Below, piece by piece: positions 1 through 12,114 of a stretch of 64,000 nucleotides of DNA (the stretch's first letter is position 1; each line of letters begins with the position of its first letter). Source of the stretch: Karstenula rhodostoma CBS 690.94 (Eukaryota > Ascomycota > Dothideomycetes > Pleosporales > Didymosphaeriaceae). The position numbers and the translations under genes were made by a program. Under the pieces are notes generated by a model. That model was not told the origin of the DNA. It saw nothing but the letters and a program-made list of their open reading frames with translations, and searched no databases. The stretch is from positions 1,569,470-1,633,469 of the forward strand of contig MU001495.1 of the NCBI GenBank assembly GCA_010093485.1. The letters are read 5' to 3'.

Positions 1-983
1 AAGGTCTTGAGACCGACCTCGTCCAGGCCAGCACCAGTCTTGAGCGCCTTGGTGTAATTGTGCTGGTAGTGGCCGATGGGAACGTTGCCCACTACCCAAG
101 TGTTCATGTTGACGCCGGCGGAGTATTCGAGAATGCGGTATGCCGCCTACTTGTAGTTAGCCTCGCGAAACAGAGTTGTGATAGGTGCAACGATGCATAC
201 CTCCTTCAATGTCTCCTTCTGCAGCCTGTCCTGCGGGAACATCCACCGCCCCTCCTTGTCCTTCACAAGCAGATAGAGCGTCCTCTGCAGCGCGCGGTTC
301 AAACTCTTGACATCGTTCTTCTCGTCGGCTTCAGTGATTCGAGACATGGGTCGCTCGACCGCCTCGTGCTCGACCTTCTTAGGCGTGACAGCACTGGACA
401 CGGCCTCGGCGGGCTGGTCCTCCAGGCCCGTCGTCTCGGCATCTTCCAGTAGCCTCTCGACTTGCCAGTTGAAGTCACTCTCCTTGGCACCGATCAGCAC
501 TTCATCATTCCATGCTTCTTCGCCGTAGCCCTTGTATCGACCAATGTCCCTAGCAGGGGTCAACCGCTGTTTTATCTTTCGCTTCCATTCTCGGTCCGCG
601 GGTGTTCGGTCTTTGTAGTAGAAGTATCGTGTGAAGGGCAATGCGGATCGCTCGTTGAGACGGCGCTGGTAGAGGAAGAAGGCAGATTCGAAGGGGTGGA
701 GGTCGCGTGTGATCTGGGGAGGGCGAGAGAGGACGACACCGGTGTTTATGCCGTATGAGGTTTGCGTAGATGCTTGGGCGACGGGGGGGATGAGCTGAGC
801 GGCCTGACCGTCGGTCTGAACAGCTGCAGCGGCTGCGGATGCGTAGCTGCGGGAGAGCGTGTCTCTACATGAGCGGCATATCGGCGTGCCTGTTTTCATC
901 AGCACCAGCCTCGGCGGGCGTCAATTGAGATGCGTACCTGCTTTGGCAGCAAGGCGCCTCGTCGTCTGGTGTCCGGCGTTCAT
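1..983 (-). CDS. Mitochondrial large-subunit ribosomal protein mL46 (MRPL17/L46 family), C-terminus cut by window edge
   Basis: Structural protein of the mitochondrial large ribosomal subunit. The coding sequence is complement(join(<1..146, 201..889, 938..983)). Exon 1 gives a short basic start (MNAGHQTTRRLAAKAG) that works as a mitochondrial presequence. Exon 2 carries the family signature around FESAFFLYQRRLNERS, then YFYYKDRTPAD and the acidic helix DFNWQVERLLEDAE. After a 54-base intron (donor at 200, branch GCTAAC, acceptor TAG at 147) the frame resumes with AAYRILEYSAG and NTWVVGNVPIGHY, typical of the L46 C-terminal domain. Without this intron the frame ends 5 bases into what should be the conserved domain. 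Exon 1 was chosen because an ATG inside intron 1 would lose the presequence. The gene is divergent from CCT8. Family assignment is firm; the first intron (890..937, 48 bases) is a prediction. Confidence 0.85.
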
Positions 984-1743
984 CTGGGCATGACCGTGGC
1001 GCGTTGTCGACTGCGCTGCTGGCCGTTCATCTCGAAAAGTTTCGGGGCGGAGGTGCTTGCGGCCTAGCGCGTGTCTTGTGACTAAGCGCCTTTCAACCTT
1101 CATTTTCTTCAGCGCGCCGCCCCAAACGCTTCCTTCTTCAATCTCATGGCACCTATCCTTATCCCCAGTATTCTCTATTTCAAATGAGATAATGGTCATT
1201 TACCGGTGCCTAGAAGAATCGAACAGTCTTTTTCGCTAGCCGTACCTTCAAAATTATTCCAAGGCGTACAGCTAGATAGATCCTGCTCACATTCCCATCA
1301 GCGTCATACCACGCGCTTTGCTGCCACCTTTCGTGTCCTCCATGTACTGTCTTCTTTAAAGGCGGCAATATGCCCTGGAAGCTTTTTACATGCGTTGCTA
1401 CGAACTGCGTCGTGGACACGTGGATATGCTCTCGTTGTGTTGACAGCCTCGAGATGCCGCAATATGTGCTCACGCACAAGGTCGGCATGCTTCGAGGTTG
1501 ATCATTCTTCAGCAGCCAGGATTGAATTAAGTCGTTATACCTAAAGCAGTAATTGATTCTACGTGTACGTGTACGTGTACGCAACTGCCCGCCGTTCCAT
1601 CTCGAGTGCTGTGCGAGACTGCGAGTACATGTCGGCGTCGACTTTCGCCGACGCCAAGACCAATTTTTGAGAAACAGAACGCGTCCCGCGAAGCTCCCAG
1701 GCACCTCACCGCAACCCCTCAGATACCCCTCTCTACACCCAAA
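984..1743. promoter_or_regulatory. Divergent intergenic region mL46 / CCT8
   Basis: Shared 5' region of two divergently transcribed genes. It holds a short ACGTGT tandem run at 1561-1580. I see no convincing gene in it. Confidence 0.5.
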
Positions 1744-3517
1744 ATGTCTCTCTCAATACCAAACGCCCCGAACGCTGGGCTCTTCAAGCAGGGCTACCAG
1801 AAGTACACCTCCCATCTGCCCCTCATCTGCCCCGTATGCACAGCTAACCACCCCACAACAGCTACGACGCCGAAGATGGAGCAGTCATCCGCAACATTGA
1901 CGCATGCCGGACGATTGCCCAGACCGTTCAGACTTCGCTCGGACCATATGGCCGCAACAAGATCGTCATAAATCACTTGCAGAAGATGATATTAACCAAC
2001 GATGCGGCAACGATATTGCGGGAGCTTGAGGTCATGCACCCCGCGGCGAAATTGCTGGTTATGGCGACTCAGCAGCAGGAGGCGGAGATGGGCGACGCGA
2101 CAAACATGGTTATGATTCTGGCCGGAGAGCTGCTGAAGAAGGCCGAGGAACTGATACGAATGGGTCTCAAGACGAGCGACATCGTGCTTGGATACGAAAA
2201 GGCACAGAACGCTACTCTGGAGGTCCTGGAAGGTATAAAATATACGTAACAGCTTGACAAGAAAGAAGCTAATGTGGTACTGCAGAGCTCGTATGCGACA
2301 AGGTCGAAGACATCCGATCACAACAGGAACTCAGCAAGGCAATCCGCACCGTCGTAGCAGCCAAACAATCCGGCAGCGAAGACTTCCTCGCAGACCTCGT
2401 CGCCGAGGGCGTCCTCGCCGTCCTCCCCAAGAACCCAGCCAACTTCAACGTAGACAACATCCGGGTAGTCAAGATCATGGGTGGCAGCCTAGAGCAGAGC
2501 AAGGTCGTCAAGGGCATGGTCTTCGCCCGGCAGCCGGAAGGTACCATTCAAAAGGCCACCAAGGCGAAGGTCGGCGTCTTCTCGTGCCCCATCGACATCT
2601 CACAGACAGAGACCAAGGGCACGGTACTGCTACACAACGCCAAGGAGATGCTGGACTTCACCAAGGGCGAGGAGCAGCAGATCGAGCAAGCCGTCAAGGA
2701 GCTCCACGACTCTGGTCTCCGCGTGGTGGTAGCAGGCTCTACTGTCGGCGAGCTCGCCGCACACTACCTCAACCGCTACGGCATCCTCGTCATTAAGGTC
2801 CTCTCCAAATTCGAGCTCCGCCGCCTCTGCCGCGTCGTCGGCGCCACACCGCTCGCCCGCCTGGGCGCACCCATGCCGGATGAGATGGGCTCCGTGGACG
2901 TTGTCGAAACTCTCGAAATCGGCGGCGACCGCGTGACCGTCTTCAGACAAGAGAACGACCAGACCCGGACAGCCACCCTTGTCCTCCGCGGCGCAACCCA
3001 GAACCACCTCGACGACGTTGAGCGCGCCATCGACGACGGCGTGAACGTCTTCAAGGCCATCACCCGCGACGCTCGCCTCGTCCCAGGTGCCGGCGCCACA
3101 GAAATGCAGCTCATCGAGCGCATCAAGTCGCTCGCCGACCGCACGCCAGGCCTCTCGCAGTACAGCATCCGTAAGTACGCCGAAGCCTTCGAAGTCATTC
3201 CCCGCACGCTCGCCGAGTCCGCTGGCCTCGATGCCACAGAGGTGCTCGCCCGCCTGTACGTCGCGCACGGCGCACAAAAGAAGAACGACGAGTGGACCGT
3301 TGGCGTGGACATTGAGAACGACGATGGAAGTGGCACGCTGGACGCCAAGGACGAGGGTATCTTGGACTTGTGGGTCAGCAAGAGCTGGGCTATTCGGTTG
3401 GCGACGGAGGCCGCGAGGACGGTGCTGAGCGTCGACCAGATCATTGTTGCGAGACAGGCGGGTGGGCCCAAGATGCCGGGTAAGGCGCAGCAGGGGAACT
3501 GGGATAACGATGATTAG
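1744..3517 (+). CDS. CCT8: T-complex protein 1 subunit theta (CCT8), cytosolic chaperonin
   Basis: Subunit of the eight-membered TRiC/CCT ring that folds actin, tubulin and other proteins with ATP in the cytosol. Exons join(1744..1802, 1862..2232, 2286..3517) give 553 residues, the usual length. The start MSLSIPNAPNAGLFKQGYQ and the block LTNDAATILRELEVMHPAA are characteristic of theta. The introns (59 and 53 bases) have clear signals: GTACAC with branch GCTAACC and acceptor ACAG, and GTATAA with branch GCTAAT and acceptor GCAG. The apical and ATPase parts are intact (VPGAGATE, then IRKYAEAFEVIPRTLAESAG). The phosphate-binding motif, GDGT in most chaperonins, reads GDATN at residues 97-101. 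It is convergent with ISY1 downstream. Assignment is secure. Confidence 0.96.
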
Positions 3518-4199
3518 ACGGGGACGTAGGAGGTGTGGTATGTGTATAATGAAGGATAAGCTGAATACCATGAGTCGATGACACGATCATCGCGTTGAAA
3601 GTAAAGCACGACCCTTTGTATCTCGTGGTGATGAGCTGATACGAGGTGCTGTATGTAGCCATGAGCATATAGGGATGCTTTCACCGTAGACATCCAGCAA
3701 AGCTACAACGCTAGGTCACAAGTCTGAGTGCAGTGTTACCCCAGGGTAGGCAATACGTTGGTCGATCGTAATTGGACTGGTGTCTCAGTGCGGTAGGGAT
3801 AAAAGACATCACTGCGCAAGCCAATCCTGCCTCTCTTTTCGTGGTAGTCTTTAATTCATACTACATGCCCTCTTACAAAATAGAATTAGCCCAGGTCTGT
3901 TCGACACTCCTTCTCACCCCTCTGCGATACCGTGCTCGCTTCCCCCTTCACTGTATATGATATCCCGCTGCTGTTGTATGTGTACATAACAATGACCGTC
4001 TCCATCCACGTCAAAAAAAGGGTATCAGTCTGGTCGCCTAACTTTTGGTCGCCCCACCCCCACCCGCCCGCACATGGGCAAAGAAATGCAAAGAAGCCCC
4101 CGAGAACTCCAAGTCGTGGGATGCAAATGTTATGTCAAGGTTGGGCATGAGTGTACCGTCTCGTCCGTGGCATCCATCGTCGCGGCTGTGTCTGGACCC
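3518..4199. other. Convergent intergenic region CCT8 / ISY1
   Basis: 3' flanks of two converging genes. No gene, RNA or repeat recognised. Confidence 0.5.
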
Positions 4200-4961
4200 T
4201 CAGCCCAGCTTCTCCAGCAACTTCCGCTTCCGGCGCTCGATGAGCTCCTCATTGACCTCCTCGAGCGTCGGCACGTTCCACCGCACGCCGTCGCCCGCGT
4301 CGCCGGGTAAGTCCTCGAACGGTCGCGGCGTCCTCGACGGCTTCACACCGAGATCATCGCCCAACGCCAGGAAGTCGTCCCACGCCTCCTGCTCCTTGGC
4401 CCGCTCGTACGCCAACAGCGTACCGTCCTCCTCATCGAGATTATACCCGTAGTACCCAGCGTCCACTCTCTGCCTCAGCTCACTCCGCTTCTCCTTATTC
4501 TTTGCCGCGCCCTCATCATCTTCAGGCCGCGCCTGCCTCTCAAACAGCTCTTTGACACCTGGCAGCTCCTTCGCCCGCCCGAAATACCTATATCCCTTCC
4601 CGCCCCCGGGCACCTCCCTCCCTTCCTCATCCAGCACCCGCCCCCCGCGCATGTAGTTCGGCCCGCCCAGATTCCGTATCTGGCTCTCCCACATGTGCTT
4701 CTCCCGCATGAGCTTGTTGATCTCGTCGTTTAGGTCGCGAATTTGGTAGTCCGACAGCGCCGCGTCCTGGATCTTGGTCACCTTGCGCGAGATCTCCTTG
4801 AGCACCTGCCCGCGCCATTTCTCGCAAACTGGGATCCCCGTCACGCCTGTGATCAGCTTCGGCCGCCGCGTGCGCGAGATGTCGATAATACCTGCTTCGG
4901 CGGCTTGCGCGGCACGAAAGCGGAACAGCATCGAGTGCGCCTTTTCGCTGTTTCGGGCCAT
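4200..4961 (-). CDS. ISY1: Pre-mRNA-splicing factor ISY1
   Basis: Component of the Prp19-associated (NTC) complex of the spliceosome, which binds near the branch helix during the first catalytic step. This intronless 253-residue frame starts MARNSEKAHSMLFRFR, the hallmark N-terminus of the family. It continues with RTRRPKLITGVTGIPVCEKW, then RGQVLKEISRKVTKIQDAAL and LNDEINKLMREKHMWESQI, and LGGPNY before the C-terminal part. The C-terminal third (EEDGTLLAYERAKEQEAWDD) is the normal acidic tail seen in fungal members. The start ATG at 4961 is the only one that keeps the conserved N-terminus. It converges on CCT8. Assignment is secure. Confidence 0.95.
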   Translation of the reverse strand: MARNSEKAHSMLFRFRAAQAAEAGIIDISRTRRPKLITGVTGIPVCEKWRGQVLKEISRKVTKIQDAALSDYQIRDLNDEINKLMREKHMWESQIRNLGGPNYMRGGRVLDEEGREVPGGGKGYRYFGRAKELPGVKELFERQARPEDDEGAAKNKEKRSELRQRVDAGYYGYNLDEEDGTLLAYERAKEQEAWDDFLALGDDLGVKPSRTPRPFEDLPGDAGDGVRWNVPTLEEVNEELIERRKRKLLEKLG

Positions 4962-6244
4962 GGTTGCGGTTGCGTGGTGAGGATCGGTGTAGGCGTGTAG
5001 TGTGTTGTAGTGGTATTACGGGGTGGATGGTCGCACGATCGAGTCGGCGTGTGGTGCGTGGTATCAGGCAGTTGTCGCGGTCGCTCCGTCGGGGATGTAC
5101 GTCGTGCTATTACTCCAGCCAGCAAGCCAGCCTCTTTCCCGTCTCGCGCTGAAACGTAATCGTGTGTGTACAAAAGGGTGCTGCCCGCAGTCGCAGAATG
5201 AAAAGCAATTCGTCCGGGGCGCAAGGAAGGGTGCGCTGGTGTCAACGGTGACGGTGGATTGGTAGGAGAAATGCGTGGTGACGACGCGTTGAATGGATGA
5301 GAACTTTCGGGCGCGGCGAGCCGGGGCAGAATTGTCTTGGCGTGGTGCTGTCTCATCCATGCGCAAGCGCCTTCCTTGATCGGTCGATTGCGCTTTACCG
5401 AATTAGACGGATACGTTCATGCAAGGCACCACACGTCATTTGTTCTAGATTGCGAGCATGATGTGGCAGTCGTGCAAAACCCCTGAGCAAGGTATGTTGA
5501 TTTGCATGGATACGCTGGACTCTTTTAGCGGCATCGTGGAGTTTCTCTCGTCGGACAGTCGGTCCCATCTCTATGCCAGTCGGTTAGCTTCACTCCTGTC
5601 AAAAGATGCATATGCAACTTAGATCTTTCTGTCTCATTCATCGCGACCACTATTATGACACAAGTATCTTTCACAGCAGTCTTCCCTTCCGCCGTTACGA
5701 ACCACATTAACAATCCCCCCCCTCTCTCTCTACCTCCCAAAAACAATACATGAAAACAAGTGAACGACAGACTCGAAGCGAACAAAACGCTAGAAAGGAA
5801 AGAGATTAATGACAGGCTTGCCAATAGACTAAAAAGTGTAGAGCAAAACAGACACGATGTAGGAGAATCATCAGTCATGCTTCTTTCCCGCAAAGGGGAA
5901 GGCAAAAGCGGTAGACCAGCTCCATCCCCATTCTACCCTCTGAGCCCAGCTCCGGACAACCGAACGCCAGTTCCAGAAGAACAGACTCTGGAATTCCTAC
6001 TTCCACCGCCGGGAACCTCGAAATCGAAGCCATACCAAAAGACAGCACCCTAGGACCGAGAGGTGGAGAGATAACGACAAAGGAGACGGGTGCGCAAAAC
6101 GCTTCTTGGATGGGGAACTTGTAGTGACTATAGGAAACAATTGACTGTCAGTCAACAGGTATAATAGGGTATGGCGCTGCCAAGGAGCAAATACGATGCA
6201 CGAAATGCTTTCTAGGGAAAGGTAGAGGTGATCAGCAAGGAGGC
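4962..6244. other. Intergenic region between ISY1 5' end and the ApsA-like 3' end
   Basis: About 1.3 kb holding the ISY1 promoter and the 3' flank of the PH-domain gene. Open frames here have no protein-like composition or splice support. Nothing else recognised. Confidence 0.5.
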
Positions 6245-9200
6245 TTAACCCGCAGAAGAATGCTGCGCTTCCAGCTCCGGTTGATGGCGTGACTGCTCAT
6301 TGCGTGATTCAGTCCTCGACTGGGAACGGGAGCTCACGGAACCGATAATGGAGGGCCTTGAGTGGAAGCTGCCATGTCGACCTTTGAACGAATGAGTGTG
6401 GAGTTGCCCGACATGGTGTTTACCTAGCTTTGTATTAGTAACCTTATTTCCATCGTCAAAGCAAGTAACATACCGTCGCAGCAGGCTCTTACGTCCACTA
6501 AGCGGTCCGCAGCGCGCTGATTCGATTCGACTAGTTCACGACTAAGGTCTGCAGCTGAGTTGCTTGGCTCCTCGTATGGAATGGCTTCCTGTACACTTGC
6601 TTTGCTGAATCTGCTCGAAAAAGATCCCCGCATAGCTGAGCTAGAGCGAAGCATAGTACTGAACCGGGCGCCAACCGAACTTTGCCCGGGTTCCGTTGAT
6701 GCCGATCGTTGGTTCACAACGAGTGACTGCCTGAGCGTAGGTACCTCAGCATGGTAGGGAGATGAAGTGCGTTGGGAATTGTACGTAGCATGAGAAGCTC
6801 GCGAGCGACCCGTTTGACGAGAGGAACTCCTATATCCTCCGTTGAACTCGTTCTGTATGTCGGTAGGCTCAGAAGGTTGGCCTTCGTCACCATCATCAGT
6901 TCGCTTGAGCAGATAGAGAAGGGCGTTGAACCATGTCTCATGGCGCTGGCTGGTGGTCGCAGTGAATTTGATAGTTCGTCCGGGCGAAACGACTACCAAA
7001 CTCTTGATGTGGAGGCCTGGAGGCAGAGGGTTATCGTCCGAAACTTCATGTACCTCCGATATAGCTACACTCTTTGCCTTCAGCTGCGCTCTTCCAGCAG
7101 TTTGAGGGTCATGCTCGCTCCAGTACAAGGTCCGTGTGTACGGGTGCACCCAGAAGAAGCGACGATGTCGAGTTTCGGACATCGTCTCACGTCCTGCCTT
7201 CCTCGTATATTTCCAAAGGAACTCGCCACACATGGTCTGCGTAATAGCCTGGATCATGCGCGGGTCTATCATGTTCGGGTCTAAACCGGTCCGGCTGAAA
7301 GTCATGCTTGCAGGGATATTGAACCGGTGGTCGATCTCAGAGCTGAATGAGGACATTGAAGACCGGCGAGTGACAGGCGAAGTAGCGCCGCTCCTGGTTT
7401 GTGAATTATGCCTAGGCCGCGGTGTGGTAGCGCCAGCTTTGGGGCTCGTAGCGATGGCTTTCGTCCTGAGCGAAGGGGTTGATGGCCGGTTCTTGTAGGC
7501 AGACGCTGGCATTATTGGCGGTCCCATATTGCCTGGTGCGCTCGGGGTGGTTGGAGTCAACAACGGTGGCGGCGACTTCAAAGCAGCTGCGGCGATGACT
7601 TGCTTGTGGTCTGGTGGGAGAGGCGGAGGAGTGCCAGTGCGCGAGCGCATGCTCGAAGAGCTGCCCGGACGTCGGGGAGCACGACCAACTTCGTTCGAGT
7701 TTCGCCTGCCAGGTGATGCAGGGGGCGACATGGCCTTCTCAACGCCAGCCCCGGCAATGGTACCAGAGTAGCGCTGACTGCGAGCGAGGAGAAGCCTATC
7801 TATTTGCTCTGCAGATACCATTGTCTGTGTCCCTTCATCAGAAGTTGCACCCTGTGATTGCTTAGGGAAGGGGTAGCCATCCTCAAGACTGCGCTCCTTT
7901 TGCACATTTGACGAGATCTGGCCTAGCGGCACGCGCCCATCTTTGCTAACTGGGCGTTGTGCTTGGGCATCTTCGGTCTGAGCTCCAGAGGATGAAGTGG
8001 TGATCGGGACCGGAATTGCGCGATGAGCGGTCTGCGGCCTTGAGGGGATTTCCGGCTCGGTCTCCTGGGCCACGATAGTAGAGATCGATATCGAGGGAGG
8101 TACGCGGTTTGCTGTTGACGGTCTCCTCGGGCTCGGGAGAAATTCGGGCAACGTTGGCGACTCTGGCTGTGTGTTGTGCAGGATAGTGACGTCTGAGAAT
8201 TGATGTTCAGGTGAAGGAGGTGCACGTGCGTTAATAGGCTCCGTGTGCTGGGTAGATATCGCTCCGACGCCCCACGGTCGGCGTTCTGGCTCATGAGGTG
8301 CAGTCGTCTGGTGGGTTACGAGAGACAACTGTGGCGGAGTTGGTTGCGGCGGTTGCACTGGGTTAGTAGCCAAAGACCAGTGTTGCGATAACGTGGAGGC
8401 CGCGGCTGCTGAGGGCTCCGTAATTTGATGCGATACCGAAGAGAATTGAAATGGTATCTGCTCTGGTGCTGCTGGTTCCGTATGTTGCTGAAACAGGGAA
8501 GAAATGTTTGATGGAGGCGGCCTCGATGTGATCGGTGATGTCGCTTGATGCACAATACGAGTAAATTGTGACGGCGCAGGACGAGGGACGTCATGGGGAG
8601 CTGTGGCTTGAGCAGCAACCGTTGACAGCTGCGAAAGCGTAGGTCGCGGAGACTCGACTGGGGCAGTTCCTTGAGAGAACAGCCCAGACATGCTCAAGGG
8701 AGGTAATTGCGGTGCCTCTGTTGGAATGGAGTTTTGGCTGGATAGAGATGACAAGCCCAGCGGAACCTGCGGTTTCTCATTTAGATGCACCTCCCTTGAG
8801 CTGGTCTCACGGCCTTCCACAGGTTCCGTCGCTTGCGTGGAAATGGACGAGGCAAGCGATGATATTGCGTATGATCCGCTCGAGGAGCGAGATTCAACTG
8901 GCTCAGTCGCTTGTCTAGCAATAGATGATGCACCGAACACCGCGGGAGCAGCTCGTGTAATGTCAGGTGACATTGGTTCCGTTCCTTGAACCGCAAATGA
9001 TGACATGTTAAGCGACGGTGGTGAAGGAGACTGAGGAACAGTTCCTTGACTCGACACGTTAGACATGAAGAGCGAGGGTGGTGAAGGAAATTGAGGAACA
9101 GTTCCTTGACCCGACACATTCGACATGAAGAGTGAGGGTGGTGAAGGAGATTGAGGAACAGTTCCGTGACCCGACACATTAGACATGAAGAGCGACGGGG

Positions 9201-12114
9201 GTGAAGGAGATTGAGGAACAGTTCCGTGACCCGANNNNNNNNNNGGTGAAGGAGATTGAGGAACAGTTCCGTGACCCGACACATTAGACATGAAGAGCGA
9301 CGGGGGTGAAGGAGATTGAGGAACAGTTCCGTGACCCGACACATTAGACATGAAGAGCGACGGGGGTAAAGGAGATTGAGGAATAGTTCCTTGGCTCGAC
9401 ACGTTAGACATGTAGAGTGAGGGTGGAGGAGCCGATTGTGGTGTAGTATCTTGCGCGGAAACAGTGGACACTTGCAATGGAATGGGAGCATTATGGTGAG
9501 GAGTGGTGTTCTGCTCAAACAGTCGAGAGAGCTGCAATGGTGCAATCGGAGCCTCACGTGGTTCTGTTCCCCGTGCGACCATATGCGAAATGCCCAGGGA
9601 GGGAGCAGGTACTGTGCGCGGTGTCGTGTCTTGAGTTGCAAGCGTAGATATGGAGAACGATGGCACAGGTGCTGACTGTGGTGTTGTGCCTTGAGTAGCG
9701 TGCGTTGACAGCTCCAGTGAAGGGATTGGTGCAGAGCGTGGCTCTGTACCCTGCGTTGAAAGACCCGACATAGCAGACGGCGGCAGAAGCGCACTTTGGG
9801 GCTCAGTGTGTTGCACTGATATGGAGGAAACATTGCTGGCTTCGGTCGGACGAGGTGGGGCCCACGGCTCTGTCATCATGCCAGAATCGACCATTGGCGG
9901 TTTAGATAGTATGACAGCCTGTAAAGGCGAGCTACGAAGAGCGGACCTCCTGAAGGCCTCTGGAGAGGACTCTGGGGACAGCATACTAGAACGAGTGGGC
10001 GTTCCTTCGGCAGCGCTGCCATCCTCACTTTCTCCTCCACTTAGACCGTCCAATTCAGCGAGTAAGCTCCTCCCCTGGGCGGGAGTGCTATTGTTGCTGC
10101 CATAAACGAAACTTGTAGGTGAGCCTCTCATCGCAGGAGATGAGTCTTGGAACATTTCCTGGCTCCCTCGAGGCGTGGATCGACGATGCGAACCCTGGCG
10201 AACCTTGGATTTGGTGCGAGAGCTTTGAGGCTGCAAAGGTGTCCTCATCTCTCTGTCGTCCCATTCATCGCCGGAGGTGGAAGCCGTGCTCTCGTACGAA
10301 TCGCGGTGTGATATTGCCAGGGACGATGTTCGTTTTCGCATCGTTCCCGTGGCTGGGCGGGCCTCAGTCTCTGTGAGATCATCGCTGCTGTCGCCATCAA
10401 GTGTCTCTGCTCCGGTCTGGAAAGCATCGGTCTCTGTAGTGATTCCATCGCGCTCGTTGGCGGTTTCAAAGGCGGCATCAGAGGTCTCAGTGGCAGTTTC
10501 GAAACCCTCATTAGTACTGGTCTCTGCAGCAGAACTGAAGCCTCCCCAGGCACCAGGCACCGCCTCAGCTGGTCGAGGTGCTCTGCTTGGCGTGGCAGGT
10601 GCATCATCGTGCTCTTCCCATTCATCGTCCTCTATTACAACCTCTTGGCTTCCGTGTCGAAGGGCACCAAGGCGATCAGGTCTTGCGGGCTTCTTGAAAA
10701 CGTCTCTATCGTTCTTCCTACGCTTGCTCGCACTGCTGGGCGCGGGTAGAGCCTTGCGGTCAGACTCAAGCTCATCGCGGGCATCCTGAAGCATTCGTTT
10801 GAGCTCAATCTTCTCTGTTTTTTCTCTATGGATGTTGTTCTTGAGCTGTTGGATCATCCGGTGAGCGTGGTGAAGAGAGTGCTTAAGGGTTTCAGATTCG
10901 AGTTGGCCGTGGCGAGGTGTAGGCTTGATTGGCGATGGAGGAGGCGAGTGTTCAGGCGTTATGGTATTGCCACCATCTGGATTCTCATCCGGAGAGGTGT
11001 CATCGGCAGAACCTTGCTCTTCCGCCCGCAGGCGGTGCTGGACAGCTCGCGTAAGTTCATGGTTCTGTGTAGCCAACTCCTCCATTTTGCGCTGAAGAGC
11101 TCCACGTTCCGTCTCTCCTGAGCTAACATTGCGCCGCAAGCCTGACAGCTCCGTCTCGTGCTGTTTGACCTTGAGAAGATGGTCGTCGTTGATCTTTGAG
11201 TGCATCTGCTTCAGCTCTTCAAACTCCCGCTCAAGTGTTGCCTTCTCGGACCTGGCGAGGTTGAGAGTGTGGTTCAAGCGCTGCTCTCTGTCCGTAGCTG
11301 CCTTGGTCTGCGTTTCGAAGTCACGCAGCTGGGTCTCCAAGTTCCAGTTCACGTCCTTGAGTCTGGATTCGCTCTCGTCGAGCGTGCGCATGCGCTGCGA
11401 GAGTCCTTCCACCTCGATCTCCAGTTGCGACCTGTCCAGGTTGGCGGCCTTGAGAGCCTCATCTTTCTCGAGCAGTACAGCTTGCAGGTCTTTCAACTGC
11501 GCCAGAAGGGAAGTGGAGATCTCCGTAGCTAGAGCAATATCGTTGATTCGGCTCGGTTGCTGATTTCTCTGCTTCCGGGAAGGAATGCTGATCTTTGTCG
11601 GAGATTGGTGTCCTTCGCTGACGAATTCTGAAGCGCCTGTGGCCGCGTTCGCCTCTCCACTTGGCACCCTGGACTTGGGCAGGAAGGCGCGAGCGGTCTC
11701 CCTGCCGACTTCATTGAATTCCTTTTCCAGCTCAACCAGTTTCTGACGTAGCTCCGGACCGATGTCGTTGGCCTGCTTCTGTCCTGCTACCTCCCGCAGT
11801 CGATCTTCCAGCTCCTTCCTTTGTTGAACGAGCGCGTTGCCCAGATGTGACGTCTCCTGCAGCCTGCGTGTCGTTTCCGCGAGATGGGCCTGTAATGCCC
11901 GCTCTGCTTGCTCAGGCGAGCCGCTCACGTACAGGGACGAGTTGTCGAAGGCGGCATATCTTTGCCTATGGGCCTCGTGCGAGCTCGTGATGAAGGGATC
12001 CACGCCGTTGGGGTCCTCCACGGCGAAGGCGCCGGGAGGGGGGTTTGCTGTTGCCATTAGTAGTCCTGGATGTCCCGCGCTTAGTAGCCCATCGCCCGAA
12101 GTGCTGATGGCCAC
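6245..12114 (-). CDS. ApsA/Num1-like cortical protein with coiled coil, tandem repeats and PH domain
   Basis: Large cell-cortex protein related to Aspergillus ApsA and yeast Num1, which anchor dynein at the plasma membrane for nuclear migration and positioning. Exons complement(join(6245..6423, 6474..12114)) give about 1939 residues, counting four unknown residues at the N gap. Order: N-terminal coiled coils (about 70-360 and 410-450), low-complexity acidic region (about 480-740), roughly 28 degenerate 20-residue repeats of the type SxxxxQxTxPxxxPxP (about 758-1361), then a Mcp5-type PH domain (about 1628-1738, FLWKYTRKAG to HETWFNALLYLL). The last intron (50 bases, branch TACTAAT) joins RACCDG to KHHVGQLHTHSFKGR; without it the protein would end in an unrelated tail. 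An alternative start is Met20 (MATANPPPG). PH binding to phosphoinositide is known for the family; dynein anchoring here is inferred. Confidence 0.88.
9003..9418 (-). repeat. 60-bp tandem repeat array inside the ApsA-like gene
   Basis: Head-to-tail 60-base units, about seven visible, encode 20-residue units of the form SLFMSNVSGHGTVPQSPSPP. Units nearest the N gap are almost identical; outer units diverge and merge into the wider degenerate repeat domain. The array is in frame throughout. Confidence 0.92.
9235..9244. other. Assembly gap (10 N) inside the 60-bp array
   Basis: Ten Ns interrupt a repeat unit. From the neighbouring units the missing piece should be 25 bases (or 25 plus a multiple of 60), so 10 is a placeholder. 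The reading frame survives only because 25 and 10 differ by 15. Confidence 0.95.

Noticed and set aside
2630..3571. Long open frame antisense to CCT8 (about 313 codons)
   Set aside because: It is the complement of a strongly G+C-biased conserved gene, has no domain and starts in the 3' flank; a codon-bias shadow.
9003..9418. CRISPR-like regular repeats
   Set aside because: The units are contiguous, in a coding frame, without spacers, and the genome is eukaryotic.
8781..9833. Long repetitive open frame in another frame across the 60-bp array
   Set aside because: It exists only because the array has a period divisible by three; the PH-domain protein frame explains the sequence.
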